Source: Mesostigma viride (taxonomy: Eukaryota > Streptophyta > Mesostigmatophyceae > Mesostigmatales > Mesostigmataceae). Taken from it: a stretch of 64,000 nt of DNA. The stretch spans positions 6,654,453 through 6,718,452 of the forward strand of contig RPFO01000079.1 in assembly GCA_009746045.1 (NCBI GenBank), in the 5' to 3' direction. Position numbers and translations under genes: made by a program. This document shows positions 1-12,957 of this stretch, one piece after another. Numbering within the stretch: the stretch's first letter is position 1; each line of letters starts with the position of its first letter. Under the pieces are notes generated by a model. It saw only the letters and a program-made list of their open reading frames with translations, ran no database searches and was not told where the DNA came from.

Positions 1-11
1 TGGTCATCATA

Positions 12-3000
12 TTAATCGTAAGCGGCAACGATGGACACTACTAGTGGCCAAGTGACGATCCTTCCCAACCACCAGCCTGCATTTACCATGACGAATCGAG
101 CGAACGAGTCGGCGAGATAATCAGGGACCAACTCTGCGACTGGGCGCCGGGTCTCGCCTGTACCTGCCCGCCCCCTGGCCACGCCCGCCCCCTCCCCTCC
201 AACCCCATTCAACGCCTCATTCTCACGTAGCATCGCATAACCCCCCAATGCCGCCGTGAGCTCCCCCAATTCCATCGCCAGTAGCGAGCAAGCCCCGGCG
301 CTGCTGCCGCCCGCACCGCCACTGCTGCTGCTGCTGCCCGCTTTAACGCCTCCCCTCCTTTCTCCAGCCCCTTGAGCGCCCAACGCCTCAACCGCCCCAT
401 CCCCAGCACAATCATTTGTTCCCCACCCACCATCGCCCCCCTGCCCTCGAGCATTTCCACCATGGGCACCTTCACGGTGAACGAAGCCATGGCCACCATC
501 GCCAGCATCACCGTCCGTGTCCGCATCCTCCTCACCCCCCGCTTGGAGCATCGCATCGGGGACAAAGGAGACGTCCCACGACCCCAGCTTGTACGTGGCA
601 AACGCGGCGCGGCATATCGGGCACACGGGCTTGTTCCTTGCCACGCCCCACGCGCAGTCCCGGCACATGACCGCGTGGCCACATGGGAGCCGGGTGGCAG
701 CCCCCGCGTCCTTGCACAGGATGCACTTGCGGCTCAGCCCGGGTGGCGTCGCCGGCGAACGGGGCGACATTGACCCACCAGGTCCAAAATATCGCCGCCT
801 CGGTGAGTGTCCATGTTGTCCAGGACCCCCACCAGGTGATCCTGGCCCTGACGAGGTCGGCGCGTGGCCACCCGCACCGTTGAGGATCCTCGAGGCAACA
901 ACGTTCGCGTGGGAGACTACCGGCCCTGATGGCGAGGCCTGTGCCTCGGCTCGTGGGACCCGCGGTTGCGTCGCTGGACAATGCGACGCAATGCTCAATG
1001 CGAACGATGGTTGAGCTTGCAACTGACTTTCTTGTCCTTGCGCCGCCGCCGACAGGCTCAACAATGGAGCTTGTGTTGCTAGTGCTCGGGACGCCAGCGC
1101 GGCCCTAGCCGCCCGCGTCCGTGTGGGCAACCACGCCTGGGGGCCCGGCGAGGCCGCCCCCTCCTCCTCCCTCGCCGCTGCGTTGTTTCTCGATGGGTGG
1201 AATTGATCGGCGGCCACAGAAGGAACCGGTCTCTCCGCGCTAGCAAAGGGTTCGCCCTCATGGAGACTACTGTTACTGCCGCTAACATCGAGCCGATCCG
1301 TGCGAACACGCAGCCACCCCCAGGAGCTCGACTGCGCGCCCGATGACGTGTTGCTGGCAGAGGTCACCACGTGGGGGCCAGCAGACGGTTGCGAATCAGC
1401 AGCCAGACGGGTACCGCCAGGGGCAGGAGTGGCCACCTGGGGTGAACGCGCCACAGCCTGGGTGTCCCGACTGGTTGATAGCGAAGGCGGGGCGATGGAT
1501 AGGCCATGACGAGCTGAAGCGCTTCTGCCACTCAGCACCACGCTCAGGGAGGAAGCATCCGTCGAGGACAGGTGTTGCGAGGGCGTCGTCTCGGGGACCA
1601 TGTCTGCGTGCAGCGACGCGTGACGCCGCAGGGTGTCGCTAAGAGCAGATAATCCTGGAGACGTCACCGGGGCAAGTGCATCAGCGTCAAGCACCTCGAT
1701 GTCACTGGCCTCCGTCACGTTGCCCCCGCCTCCACCAGAGGTCCTCACCCCGCTCCCCTGGCCCACGTCACTGCGCACGCTGCGGCTGCCCGTGGGTCCA
1801 TCGCTGCTCATCCTTGTGGACGACGCGCCCCCTCGGTCACCAATCGATCCGTTGCCGCCGGGGGTAGACGATGGCCCATCGTTGCATGGCCCATCGCTCC
1901 CGCTTCTCGGGGCTGGCATGTCGGGGCTCATCGCAGCGCTGCCTACAGGGTTGGCCGCACGAACGGCCACGCACGGGCGACTGCGCCGTGCCAGCCCGCC
2001 GCAACCGGTCACTATAACATCCGACGACGTCACCCCACCGTGCCGACCCGCCACCACGCCGCTGTGGCCTTTGCCCCCGCCGGCACGCCCACCCGCGCAG
2101 CCACCTCGGCCCCCATCCTGAACACCGGCTACGGAAGCCGGTACCGACGGCGACGGTTGCCCCCGCTGCGTCGGCTGTCGCATCCCCAGGGACGCCCTCC
2201 CTTGCCGCCCAGGACAGGCCTCGACGGCCGCTGGGTGGCCGCGGCCGCCTCCGCTGTCTGAAGGGCACAAGTGGGATTGGGTGCGGGAGGGGCGACTGGA
2301 ACCGACCTGCATGCCGTCGCGTCGATCATGGCTCTCTGGGCTGGTCGATGGCACGAGTGGGCTGCGGCTGCGGCTGTGCCAGATGCTCTGTGCGGGCGGT
2401 GGCTCGCACCCCCCCCACCCTTCACTCATCTCCAGGGTTGGCCGTGTCCGCTGGCACTCGGGGGACCCGGGAAGGCGTGTTTCTTCTTGCATCTGCGGGT
2501 TCCTCCTCTGGGGCTGGTTGACCCTGCGGACGTCCCGCCGGGGGCTGACAGCGGCGCCCATGCCGGCAGCTGTGCTCGCTGTGCCTACTGGGGTGGTGGC
2601 TGACATGGCTGTCCTAGTGGTGGAATGGCCTGCCATGGGCCAGGACATCGGAGGATCAGGGTTGATGGCGCAGGCGGTGGCGGGGCGCGTACGCACGCCA
2701 CGTGGGCGGAGCGAGGGAGATGAGGATGGCGGGGATGGGGGTGGTGGAGAGGGGGGTGGGATCAGGCTGGCAGAGGTGGGCGGGGGGGATGCGGGTGGTG
2801 GTGCTGCGTTGCTGATAACGGAGACTACTACGGGCACTTCTGGTGACGAGGATGAGGGTTGATGAGCTGTCGAGATCCCTGCCACGGAAGGCGAGGACGT
2901 GGAGGATGCAGGAGTGGACGATGCTACCGCGGAAGACGATGATGATGACGGCGATGATGATGATGATTGCGGTTGTGATGATGTCGGCATTGATGATGGA

Positions 3001-6000
3001 AGAAATGAAGAGGACAATGATGATGACGATGATGATGTCATCACATTCCGCGCTGGCGTCTGCGCACGCGTGGCGGCAACCACCTCCTCATGAAGCGCCC
3101 GCAGCGCTGCCACCACGTCCTCCATGGCCAGCCGGTCATTCGGGTCGTCGCGCAGGCAACCGAGCACAATATCCAGCATGGTCGAGAGGCACCCGCGGGG
3201 CCAGATCAGCCCCGAGCGCCGCACCAGCCGGGAGACCGCGTCGTTCGAATCGGCGCCCTCCGCCCGTTCCCCTCCCAGGGTGTTCCACAGCGTGCGCGCG
3301 GGCACGCCGCACGTCAGCTCCAGCATCAGCACGCCGAACGCGTACACGTCCGCCTTGAGCAGGCGGCGGGCGCGGCGGGCGCTGGCGTCGGCAGGATGGG
3401 AGACACTCGTGTGAACCCTGGCATCTGCACCATCACGTTCGATTGTTGTTTTGGTTGCAGCCGTCATCGTCGTCGTCGTTGTCCTTGTTGTTGTTGTTGT
3501 CGTTGTTGCTGCTGCTGCTGCTGCTGCCACTGCCCCCACTGCTGCTGTTGTTGGCGTCGCCGCGGTCATCGCTACGTTCGTTCGCAAGGAAGCGCCGCGC
3601 GTGCCGGTGGCAGCAGTGGCAGCAGCCGTGGTGGTGGCGGATGGCCCCGTCTGGGACCCGTCACCGTCACGCCTCGCCTGACCTGCCCCGTCACCACCGC
3701 CGCTGGAGCGCGCACCGTGCAGGGACGCCGCACCGGCCACGACCAACCCATGGGGGTCATCGCCAGCTGACAGTAGAGCACCCCCATCCTCAGCCCATGC
3801 CATCGTCCCACGCGCCTTGCCCGTGTCGTCACCATTGCCGCCAGGATCACCACCGCCACCATCATCACCGCCAAGGCTTACGCTCCCCTGGAGCGAGTCA
3901 AAGCTGCTGCTGGGTGTCGGGTGGGGGGCCCTCGGCAGGAGAGAAGCACCCCACCGGCCATCAGCGCAGGGGGGCGTCGACCCCATGGGGGAACGCAGAA
4001 CGCATTCGGGGGCCACAAAACCCCGGTGCCCTGCCAGGGTGTCCTCTGGGTCCGTGTAGTTGGCATCTGGTGCCGCCATGCCGATGTTCACCGCCCCGGG
4101 GAGTGGCGGCGCCTCCATTGGCCCGCCCCACGAGAACAAGGGAGGGGCGATAGACAGATAGGGCCACGTGGCGGGATCAAACGTGCTGGTCGTGGCGGGC
4201 AGGTGACGTGTGCTAGCAGACACGGGGTAGCGAGCTGATCCATCCATGGTCGCCGATGGAGCGGGTTGCCTTGCGAGGGTATCGGGTACGCATGCGGTGG
4301 ATGAGGATGCGAGCGAGGTCGACGCGGGCGAACGATAGCTGGTTGTGGATGACAGCACGGGTAGCCGCCGCGCCGACCCAAAGTCGCACAGCTTTGCGTG
4401 CGAGAGGTTGTCGCTCAGGAGCACGTTGGCGCTGCACACGTCCCTGTGGGCTACAGGTGTCCCGGTGGGGTGGCCATGCAGGTAGGCGATCGCTGTGGCG
4501 ATGTCGAGAGCGACCGAGAGGCGGCGGGGGAGGGGGAAAGAGGAGGGGAGGGGCATGGGGGTGCGGCTGCTGGGGAGCTGATATTCGCCCGCAGACAGGA
4601 GGGAGGCCAGGGACCCTCCTGGCATGCGCTCCGTGAGGATGCAGAGGGAGATGCGGGAAAAGGCGAGTACCTGCGGGGGGCAAGGAGGAGAGGAGATGGG
4701 GAGGGGGAGGAGTGCAGGAAGGTTCAGGCCAGGAGACATGTAGTTGGGGAGGTGGCAGCAAGGCCCATGGGACTGGAACGTGCCAGGGGTGCGAGAGGTG
4801 GGGGTGGGTGTACTGAAGGGGGCGCAGGTGCCAGGCATTATGTGGGACCGCGGTACAGGAAGGAGCATGTCAGCATGATAGAGCCATGGGCAGGGGGGAG
4901 AAGTGCCTGAGCGGTTTGTCATTCGGCAACATGTGCTTCGCCATATCCTGCTCCCATTCTATGTAATGGTGCGGCTTGGCTTGGCGTGGCGTGGTGTGGC
5001 ATGGAATGGCGTGGCGTGCCGTGCGTGCTTGGTGGGTGCATGCTCTTGCCACCTGGCGTGCACCACAGCATGCATGGCATTGGGATGGTCAAGGATGGCA
5101 TGCCCCGCTAGGCTAGTACGCCACTGGAGTGGGGCCCCATGAGTTGGGCGTTGCCTGCTTGTTCCGTGATGGAAAATTGGAAATGGTACAACAACAGGGG
5201 CATGACTTGGTGCCGTGACGGGCATGAGCTCAGGCAGGCAGGATGACCAGACAAGGGGTAGTAATTATGAGCACGTAGACTGCGTCAAGGGGTTCTAAGG
5301 GAGGGTCGATGAGACCATCCGTGCAGGTCTGGAAATCGCAAGAACCCCAAACCGTGCCATCTATATACCGATTAATTAGTTCTAATTGATTAGCACATAG
5401 ACCATGCCATATAGCAATAGTGACCATCCATGATCAAGGGAGCCATCGTCCATGAGATCATCAGCCCACGGGGCCTGGAATTTAGAGGACCCAGGAACAT
5501 AGTCCAAGCATGAGGCGATGCATATATGATGGATGTGATTGGACCATTGGATGAGAGGACCGCAGGAACATAGGGCAAGCATGCTGTGAAATATATATAA
5601 TTATAATTACTTACATCGGAGTGAACGCACCCAATCAAACATAAACAAAGCCAACGCCAACGAGAGATACCACGACGAAAAAACTACAAGCCGGCATGGG
5701 ACGCTCCACACCGTGGAACGAAATATATATAGGTGTGTGCTTGGATGGATACTAGAGATTCTTAGTCTGCGGATTGGACCGAGGAGCATGTGTGTCTAGG
5801 CCATGAGTCAATGAGGCCAATACTTATCCTGGAAAGACAGAATTACAATGGCATCTATTTACATCATTCAAGTCAGATAGTCCCGAGGGTAGATTCCCAT
5901 CTGCCCAAATCCCTTCCGCCCCTGCACAGAAAGCAAATTTAGAAAGACAGTGGGACCTCCTCGCAATACGAAGCCTAGGTTGTTGATTGCCTATCTGTTA

Positions 6001-6525
6001 GGAAGAGATCCCTGACGTGGCATGCACATACATGGATGCTCCCAGGCTGGCCCATGGCCATGGATATGACTGGGGTAGAGTGTGATGGTCAGAGCGGCAC
6101 GTCCACCACATACTAGCACAACAATGTTGCGATAGGCATGTAGGCAACGCATAAAACACTAGCCGCCCCTTCTTCTCAACCCCCCCCCCCCCCCATTATC
6201 ATCACACCACCAACAACCGTTGGAAGTCTAAGTACGGTTTCCACAGGGAGGATCTACGAATGCACATAGCCATCGGGTCAGCCAATATCACTACCTGCAC
6301 GACACAGGGGTGCCTGCACGACGCGTGGATATCCAGCTCGTTGTCAAACTGCTCATAGATGGCAGTAGAGTCGATGTCCGCCCAGCGTCTCTTTATAGCC
6401 ACCGGCGTAGATTTGTAGCAGCCATTAAACACAATGGCGCTGGACCCTCTGCCAATCTCTTCTTTCCACCGATTCGATGCCAGCCACGTTTCCCCAACAG
6501 TGATCTCTGGAAGATACCTCTCCAT
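12..6525 (-). CDS. Protein kinase (TKL-like) with C-terminal RING finger, two exons
   Basis: The exon at 6525-6295 encodes the kinase N-lobe: glycine loop GRGSSAIVF, VAIK lysine and an HPCVVQ strand. The exon at 4670-12 continues with LCILTERMPGGSL, HRDVCSANVLL (about residues 152-162), DFG (173-175), a GFVAPE APE motif and DVYAFGVLMLEL. Both junctions are phase 0 (CAG|GTAGTG donor, CCCCCCGCAG acceptor) and the joined sequence follows the normal kinase fold. The ATG at 6525 sits in ACCACCATGG, a strong start context. The predicted product is 1,629 residues. Long Ser/Thr/Ala-rich inserts of about 110 and 230 residues lie before and after APE, and several hundred disordered residues precede a C3HC4 RING near 590-730 (CILC, CGHAVMCRDC, CPIC). 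The C-terminus is hydrophobic (WPLVVSIVA). The likely role is a signalling kinase with E3 ubiquitin-ligase activity; substrates are unknown. The exon junction is inferred, and an upstream exon cannot be excluded. Confidence 0.72.
4671..6294 (-). other. Intron of the kinase-RING gene
   Basis: This 1,624-base stretch separates the N-lobe exon from the rest of the kinase. It holds a run of GGCGT/GGCAT repeats (about 4975-5050) and a poly-C run near 6181-6194. I see no coding segment in it. Confidence 0.55.
6295..6525 (-). CDS. Kinase N-lobe exon (first exon of the kinase-RING gene)
   Basis: The 77 codons contain the ATP-binding glycine loop, the catalytic VAIK lysine and the alpha-C helix with its glutamate (DNELDI). 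The exon ends at CAG|GTAGTG. The frame stays open 33 bases upstream of the chosen ATG, but that extension starts with GTG. On its own this exon cannot be a working kinase; the missing parts start at the phase-0 acceptor at 4671-4673. Confidence 0.65.
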
Positions 6526-7348
6526 GGTGGTCGAAGAACGCCGCAGGCAGGCTGCCACCAGGACATAGTTACCTTGCCAACGTGGGAGCGGACATCGCTA
6601 AGATGTATTAATGCATTGTTGATGCCAGCATGGCAAGCTGCAGAAATGCAGCACGCGCACAACGTGGACGCATGCAGGTCTTGTCGAGGACGTACAGAAT
6701 AGTGCATGGCCGTCCGAACTGACCGGCCAGAGGAGTGTTTTAGGAGAAAAGATGGCGATCTGGTCCTTTCACGCGCGCCTTGCGGACGAAATGCCGCGGC
6801 GACAAGTGGCAATCCCAGCATCATCCTGTCGATATATCGTAATGATATGACAGAGTAAACGACGATAAGCCCGTAGCTCATTCGGCGGATTGCCGGGCGA
6901 ACAAGCATCGCACGTGACGGGTCAGCCATGACAGCTTGGGGTCAGCCATTGACAGCGACCTGCATTGGGCGCGTCAGTGTATATGTAGCTCGTGTACCGG
7001 TGTAAGTTGACAGGATGCTGTGGTGTGCTGGCAAGTGGCAACGCTGCCCGTCGACCGCGCTGTTGACTGTCGAGTAGACCGCGCGCGTGCAATCTTGCTC
7101 GGACCGCCGGAAACGGTCATCAGGGCTTTACAAGTTTACTGAACATGAGACAAGCGGGATTGCGTGGTTCACGAGACCGCCGTAGTTTCGTAGAATATTT
7201 CAGGGAGTTGATCCTGCTCGCCCGTATTGCACGGAGCGATTATTTTTTCGTGTCAAAAAATGTACGGACACCCGCGCCCTTGTATCGACTCGTGAGAAAG
7301 GTCTGAGAACCAGTGTTTTTTTTAAGGTTTTCGTTACTAGTGGCGCTA

Positions 7349-8260
7349 GGCCACTTGTGGCGTTTCGAACTATGAAAACTTCAGTTTACTCGGCCAATGT
7401 GTGGCTTTAAGCCAATTAAAATTGGGCTTGGCACGGCCACGTGTGGCGGGCTGGCTTTTTGGTGCAGCAAATGACCCTACCGGCAGCGGGGTCAGCGCGG
7501 CGCGGCGCCGTACTGGCATTCCAAGTTCAAAGTAGTTCAGAACAGTATGTTTAATTATCTTAAGTTCAAACTAGTAGAATTTATTAGAATCATTCACGCC
7601 TTAAGTTGGGTTCACGCCTGAAGTTGGGTTGACCAAAAACCTCGAACCCAACTTAAGGCGTGAATGCCTGTACACAAGGCGGGCGAGCGTCTCCGTCTCA
7701 GGCATCGGCGCCGGGCGTACTTGGTAAATTAACAACAACGATTACCACTACAGCCACTGCTTAACAAAACGATTACTGAAGTGCCGAAAGTCGAAACACA
7801 TAGTCAATGCAATGCAGTACAGTACTGTATGGCTGGCGAGTGACTGGAACTGAGGCGCCAGCCGCCAGGCCGCCAGCCAGCTGAAGCCAGAAAATGCACA
7901 CAAGCTGCAGTCTGCACAGTGCACTCTGGTCTCTGGCAGCGGGCCACTTGCCACTTGGCACTTGGCCGGGCTCTACGTACATGCACTATGCAGTCAGTAA
8001 GTCAGTCAGTCATAGTAATACTCATAGTAGTTCTAGTACTAGGGAGGCTTGTGGCGGAACGCCGGCCGGAAGACCGGCTGACACCGCCAATTGTGGCGTA
8101 GCCTGTACTAGAGTGAACTTCAGGCACGGCCACCCTGTGGCGAAACGAAACTACAAAGTAGAACAGCACGGCCAAATTGTGGCTTCTTGGGTGCCCTGTC
8201 CAAGTGGGTGGCACCGCCACATTTTGCCAAAAAAAGTGCCACACCGCCACATTTGGCGGT
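7349..8260. repeat. Dispersed short palindromes of the form GGCCA-n-TGTGGC
   Basis: Seven imperfect palindromes share this pattern, at 7349-7362, 7391-7405, 7434-7448, 8084-8098, 8127-8142, 8169-8183 and 8243-8260. They differ in the two to four central bases. They look like repeated protein-binding sites or remnants of a short palindromic repeat family. Confidence 0.6.
7591..7666. repeat. Perfect 23-bp inverted repeat with 30-base loop
   Basis: The arms at 7591-7613 and 7644-7666 are exact reverse complements. A third, one-mismatch copy of part of the left arm lies in the loop (7611-7630). The sequence could form a cruciform or an RNA hairpin; no function is visible. Confidence 0.85.
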
Positions 8261-8572
8261 GTATCGCCACTAAAAAAAACACTGCTGAGAACGGTCCTAA
8301 GTTTTCTGCATGTTCCCATCAGCTGCTATCTACAGTGCCGTAAGCGGAACCGCCCACACTCGTGAGAAAGGCCTTTCCAACTCTCTGCCCATGTGCGGCG
8401 TGGCCGCGTGGGCAAGAATGCTCCTCTCTCCCACCGATTTACGACCGTCAGATGTGTGAATCCAACGGACCGACGGACAGGTACACCGGCCCGAAAACCG
8501 CATAGTTGTATCCGAAAACCGCATAGTTGTATCCAACAACAACAACGTGAGGACTGAGGAGCAGCAGGTCAT

Positions 8573-8590
8573 GAAATCATATGATGACTG
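8573..8590 (+). repeat. Target-site duplication, left copy (LINE copy 1)
   Basis: GAAATCATATGATGACTG occurs here and again at 12641-12658, exactly flanking the LINE. The first few bases (GAAA) may overlap the LINE 3' end. Confidence 0.9.
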
Positions 8591-11500
8591 GCGGCTGGGA
8601 GGCGGTGGCTGCCAACACCGTATTTGTTTGCTATGGTTGCCCCCCTCCTGGACCAATCTCATGAGGTCATACTAATGGGTGACTTTAATGTTGACCTAGA
8701 CCATGGCCTTGGGCTTGAGACGACCGCGTTAGCCAACCACCTCACACGCCTCTCACTACAGGATGTTATCAAACCTCGCGACCATCTGCATACTCGCGAG
8801 TCCACTCGTCAGGGCACCCGCATCACTAGCCGTCTAGACTACGTATTTATGTCACCCTTTTGGGCATCCCTCATTTGTCACGCAGAGGTCATACGCTCCA
8901 CAGTTTTTTCTGATCACTACCCCTGCCTTCTCACCATGGTGTATCACTCCAGCCCCCCCAGAGGACCAGGCGTCCCTCGCCTCAATAAAAAGCTGCTGGC
9001 TGACCCCGCCTTTCGCACCCTAGTCCGAGAACAATGGCGGGACTGGAAAACTAAGCAAGTAGACTACCCAAGCACGACGCTCTGGATGCAAGCATGCCTC
9101 TCGCACATCCTTGACTCCTCTAAGGCATACGATCTAGAACAACGCCGCATAAAAGGCAAAGACTACAATTACTACAAACGAGTTATTACTATGTTGCAAT
9201 CCAAACCCCGCCTAGCCCCGCACGAGTTAACACGACTGCAATTGTGCCAGACTGAGATGGATAAGCTACGCCTTGAACGCCACGCAGAAGCCCTAGATGT
9301 GGAAAATACATGGTGGCATGTCAAAGGTGAACGAATGAATAAGGAATTCTTTGCATTTATCCCACCCCCGCGCTCACAAACCACCATCACTGAAATTACA
9401 GACGAGACTGGCACCCATACCACCCCTCAAGACATCCTACAATCTGGACATGCTTTTTTCTCCACCCTGTTCCGGACAGAACCCGACCCCTCTGCAAATA
9501 CAGCCACACAAAAAATCCTCGATGCTATTCCCCACCGCCTCTCTCCGTCACAACAAGCTCTACTAGACGCCAGCCCCACTATGGAAGAAACATCTCTAGC
9601 ACTTCAACATCTCAAAACCGGTAGCGCACCTGGTGCAGATGGCCTTCCAGTAGAGTTTTTTAAAACGTTCTGGCCCCTCATAGGCAGGGATCTATACCAA
9701 TGCATCCTGGAAATCTGGAACACCGAAACTGTTGTGGGCCAGTGGTCGGAAACAATCCTCATCCTCTTACACAAAAAAGGGGATAAAACAAGTTGGAAAA
9801 ATTATAGACCCATTCGCATGCTCACAGTCCCTTACAAACTAGCCAGCAAACTCTTGCAACGCCGTTTCTATAGTGTACTAGATAATCTGATCGGCCCGGA
9901 ACAAGTTGGATTCAGGTCCAACCTACACATCAGCGACAGCATCACCATGATCATGGACATTGTTGATGACGCATGGCGCAACAATATTATAGGTCTTATT
10001 TTATTTTGGGATTTTGAAAAGGCATTCGACCGCATATGTTGGAAATACCTCGAGGCTATACTACACGGGCTTGGTTTGGACCTAAACTTATTAAGGTCAG
10101 TCTAGGCATGATCAAATCCCTCACTTGGCACCTACTAATTAATGGACATAAATCCCAAATAGGCCATAGCACACGCTCCTCCCACAAGGCGACTGTCTCT
10201 CTCCCCTTCTCTTTTTGCTCGCTCACGCTGGCCTCTTCTTTCTTCATCAACAGGACAGCCGTATTCAAGGCTACCCCATCCCTCACCACACACGTGGTCT
10301 GTTTCAAACTGCTACGCCGATGACACTACTAACATTTGCACCTCCCTGCGTGATGTTGATGCTGTGCTTGACAATATATCTACATACTGTACCGCCTCCC
10401 AACAACGCTGCAACGTGCAAAAGTCCACGGGCTTGCATATTGGCAGAACAACCAACCCGACTCTCCAACCTACTAACCTGGCGGTGACATGGGTCCCGCC
10501 AGGAGGATACCACCTTTTGCATAACTGCCCTATCGGTCGGACAGCCGAAGGGAGGTTATTGGAAGTCAAAACCTTTTATACGACGAATCACAACAACTGG
10601 GCAAACTTACTGGTGTACAACAGGTGGCCAACCGCTGGGCTGGCGTACACCGCCTCAGCCTCCGGGGCAAGGTCCTCGTCACGAACCAGCTGCTGTTCTC
10701 CAAGCTGCTGTACTTCGGTCAGGCCCACCCACCGGATGAACACACCGTGTCTCTTATTCAACGACTGGGGCATAACTTTGTTTGGAAAAAATCGAGCGAT
10801 CTCAGCCGCCAGGTACACGGATGGATCAGAGAGTCAATGTCTTTTATGCCGTGGCCTCTTGGAGGACTAGGCTTACACAATATGCAATGGCGTTTATGGT
10901 CTGTGTATGCCAAACAAGTTATCTCTGCCCACATTGGTGTCAACACACACCCTGGATGTCTTCTGGCACGTGTAACCCTCTCACGTCTTACTCATCACTC
11001 CAATGGTATTTCCTGGCACTCTGGAGCCGCACTGCTTACTGCTCGCCTCCCCTCCCCGAAGCTCACCAGAGGTCTTCCTTGGTACTGGGCTCGTATATGG
11101 CAAGGCTTTATGGCACTTAAACCCGACCGCCTATTATTCCCCACACTACGTGAGGAAGTTGCACGCCAACCCCTATTCTTTAATGATATATACCTCAACC
11201 CCCTTAATCGCCCCTTCGGATGCTTAAGTGGCCCTAACCCCTATGAAGGCTTCATAACATCCCCCCACCCTGTAACCACTATTCTCCACCTGTATATTCT
11301 CCACGGTGACTGCTACCGCCTCTTAACATATAACGAACTGGCTGCCTGGGTCCCCAATATGCCTACTTATGCTGCCTGGGCCGCGCTAGTACAAGCCATA
11401 CCCCACGCTGGCACACACTCATGACTTCTCCCCGTGCCCCCTATAAAGCTGGTGAATGGTGCTGCTTTTGTCCATACAGCACGACCGCAACATGCTCGGG

Positions 11501-12560
11501 GAAGGTGATCGCAGAACTCCCCCTTGGAACCCTGCACGTTCAACTACTGGCGCCGCTGAGCGGCCACAATGGCTGTCTGGCTCAACTTACAACTGCAGTG
11601 GTGTTCCTCCCCACCCAGCTATGCCACCGGATTCGGGTTGTACCTTGGTCCCTTGAACAATCATGTGTATACCAACCCAACCCCAACCTTCCAGACGCTG
11701 CTATTATTTGGCTACATGTGGGATCAACTCGCCTGGACATGTTGTCATTGGATCCAGTGGAATTTGGCTGGGTGCTAAATCAGGGTGACAGCAGAATTGT
11801 AAAAGGCCTTTACGAGTACACGGCAGAGTGGGGCTACACAATGCTCCGGCATAAAAACCATCAATTCCACCCCGGACGGACACGCTGGGGCGCTACTGAG
11901 TGGCCTGGCCACACCTGGGTCCGCAACATCACCCTCGCCGCTGACCACCCGCTGATTGATCGCCGCGCGACCGACGTACAACACCTCTTGATGCACCGGT
12001 CCATCGGGGTCGGGGAGATCCTCCACCGGCGATTTCACCACCCTGCTACTTGTTTATGTACCAACCCCACTGAAACTGTGGAACACCGATTTTTATGGTG
12101 TAACCTCCAGGGAGTTTGGACCTGGTTGATTGGTTTATGGGCAGCCTGGACATCTGAGCCTATCATACCGGTGTCTACCCGCTCAATTATCTTTGGCATC
12201 ACTGGCACCCCTGGCCTTGAGCTCACCTTTTCACAACAAGCGTGGATATGGCTCCGCACATGCATGTTATATACAATCTGGACGGTGCGAAACGATGTGG
12301 TGTTCAATAGGCGCACAGTTTTCGACAAAGCTGGGGTTCTCTCACGCTTCATTTACCTATGGAACTCCGGCATGCGACGCTACTGGATGGTTGCAAATGA
12401 ACAAAACAAAATCTGGGACCCTGGCGCGGACCAGGATAAGCCCAGCCCACTTGAGATCTTTCATGACCTCATGGGCAAAAACAGGATCTTTACCCACATG
12501 CCCAATGACAACCCATTAGAAGTCCAGTGGCTTCCGTGGTCTAGTAAGGCTCCGTTTTAG
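8591..12560 (+). pseudogene. LINE ORF2 (endonuclease - reverse transcriptase), frameshifted
   Basis: The first open stretch (8591-10105) holds the C-terminal half of an APE-type endonuclease (GDFNVD, SRLDYVF, SDHYP) and the RT fingers and palm (APGADGLP, NYRPI, FEKAFDR). After about 10075 the frame changes several times. The RT core QGDCLSPLLF (near 10190) and CYADD (near 10312) are in different frames. The C-terminal part continues at 10624-11424 and 11421-12560, the latter with a CLC-n-H-n-C zinc knuckle (TETVEHRFLWC) and an IWTVRND motif. At least four frameshifts make this copy dead. The endonuclease N-terminus is missing. Confidence 0.9.
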
Positions 12561-12640
12561 CCACTGACATCTTGATACCCTAGGCTTAGCAGGGATTAAT
12601 TACTGGCTATATTTGGAATAAACGTACACCTATTTACCTG
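8591..12640 (+). mobile_element. 5'-truncated L1-like LINE, copy 1
   Basis: A 4,050-bp non-LTR retrotransposon flanked by an 18-bp duplication. It starts inside the ORF2 endonuclease and runs through the reverse transcriptase and C-terminal zinc-knuckle region. Its 3' UTR holds AATAAA and ends in ATTTACCTGGAAA, the same ending as the copy at 16838-19208. The 5' truncation and long target duplication are typical products of target-primed reverse transcription. Confidence 0.93.
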
Positions 12641-12658
12641 GAAATCATATGATGACTG
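12641..12658 (+). repeat. Target-site duplication, right copy (LINE copy 1)
   Basis: Exact repeat of 8573-8590 directly after the LINE 3' end. Confidence 0.9.
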
Positions 12659-12683
12659 ATCAGGAGGCCTGGGGAATAGTAAC

Positions 12684-12709
12684 AACTGAACTGAACTGAA
12701 CTGAACTGA
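12684..12709 (+). repeat. (AACTG)n microsatellite
   Basis: About five GAACT units, a short distance after the right target duplication of LINE copy 1. Confidence 0.7.
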
Positions 12710-12957
12710 GTAGTACACATCAATCCGGCGCAGCGCCGGGCCGTTCCCCGGTAATTCCCGCGCGAAAGTTGACGAAATTCGGTGCGCGCGTGCAATGTTG
12801 ACTGAAATTCGGTGTGCAAGGCTATGGTAGCTGAAAATTTATTGCTCACGGAATACGAAGCCATTGTGTACCGGATTTCGCTTGTTCGAACGGCATTGTC
12901 ATAGGGAAAAATAATATTCACAAAAAAACTCGCGAAACGCTGCTGTATTGGGTGTGA

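Larger units (their letters stand above)
6526..8572. other. Intergenic stretch, no gene recognised
   Basis: No convincing ORF. It holds the upstream side of the minus-strand kinase gene, a 23-bp perfect inverted repeat (7591-7666), a family of short imperfect palindromes (7349-8260) and a tandem pair of a 21-bp unit near 8491-8533. Confidence 0.5.

Noticed and set aside
6393-6929. Minus-strand ORF of 178 codons overlapping the kinase N-lobe exon
   Set aside because: It runs in a different frame and has no motif, while the overlapping frame has the glycine loop and VAIK.
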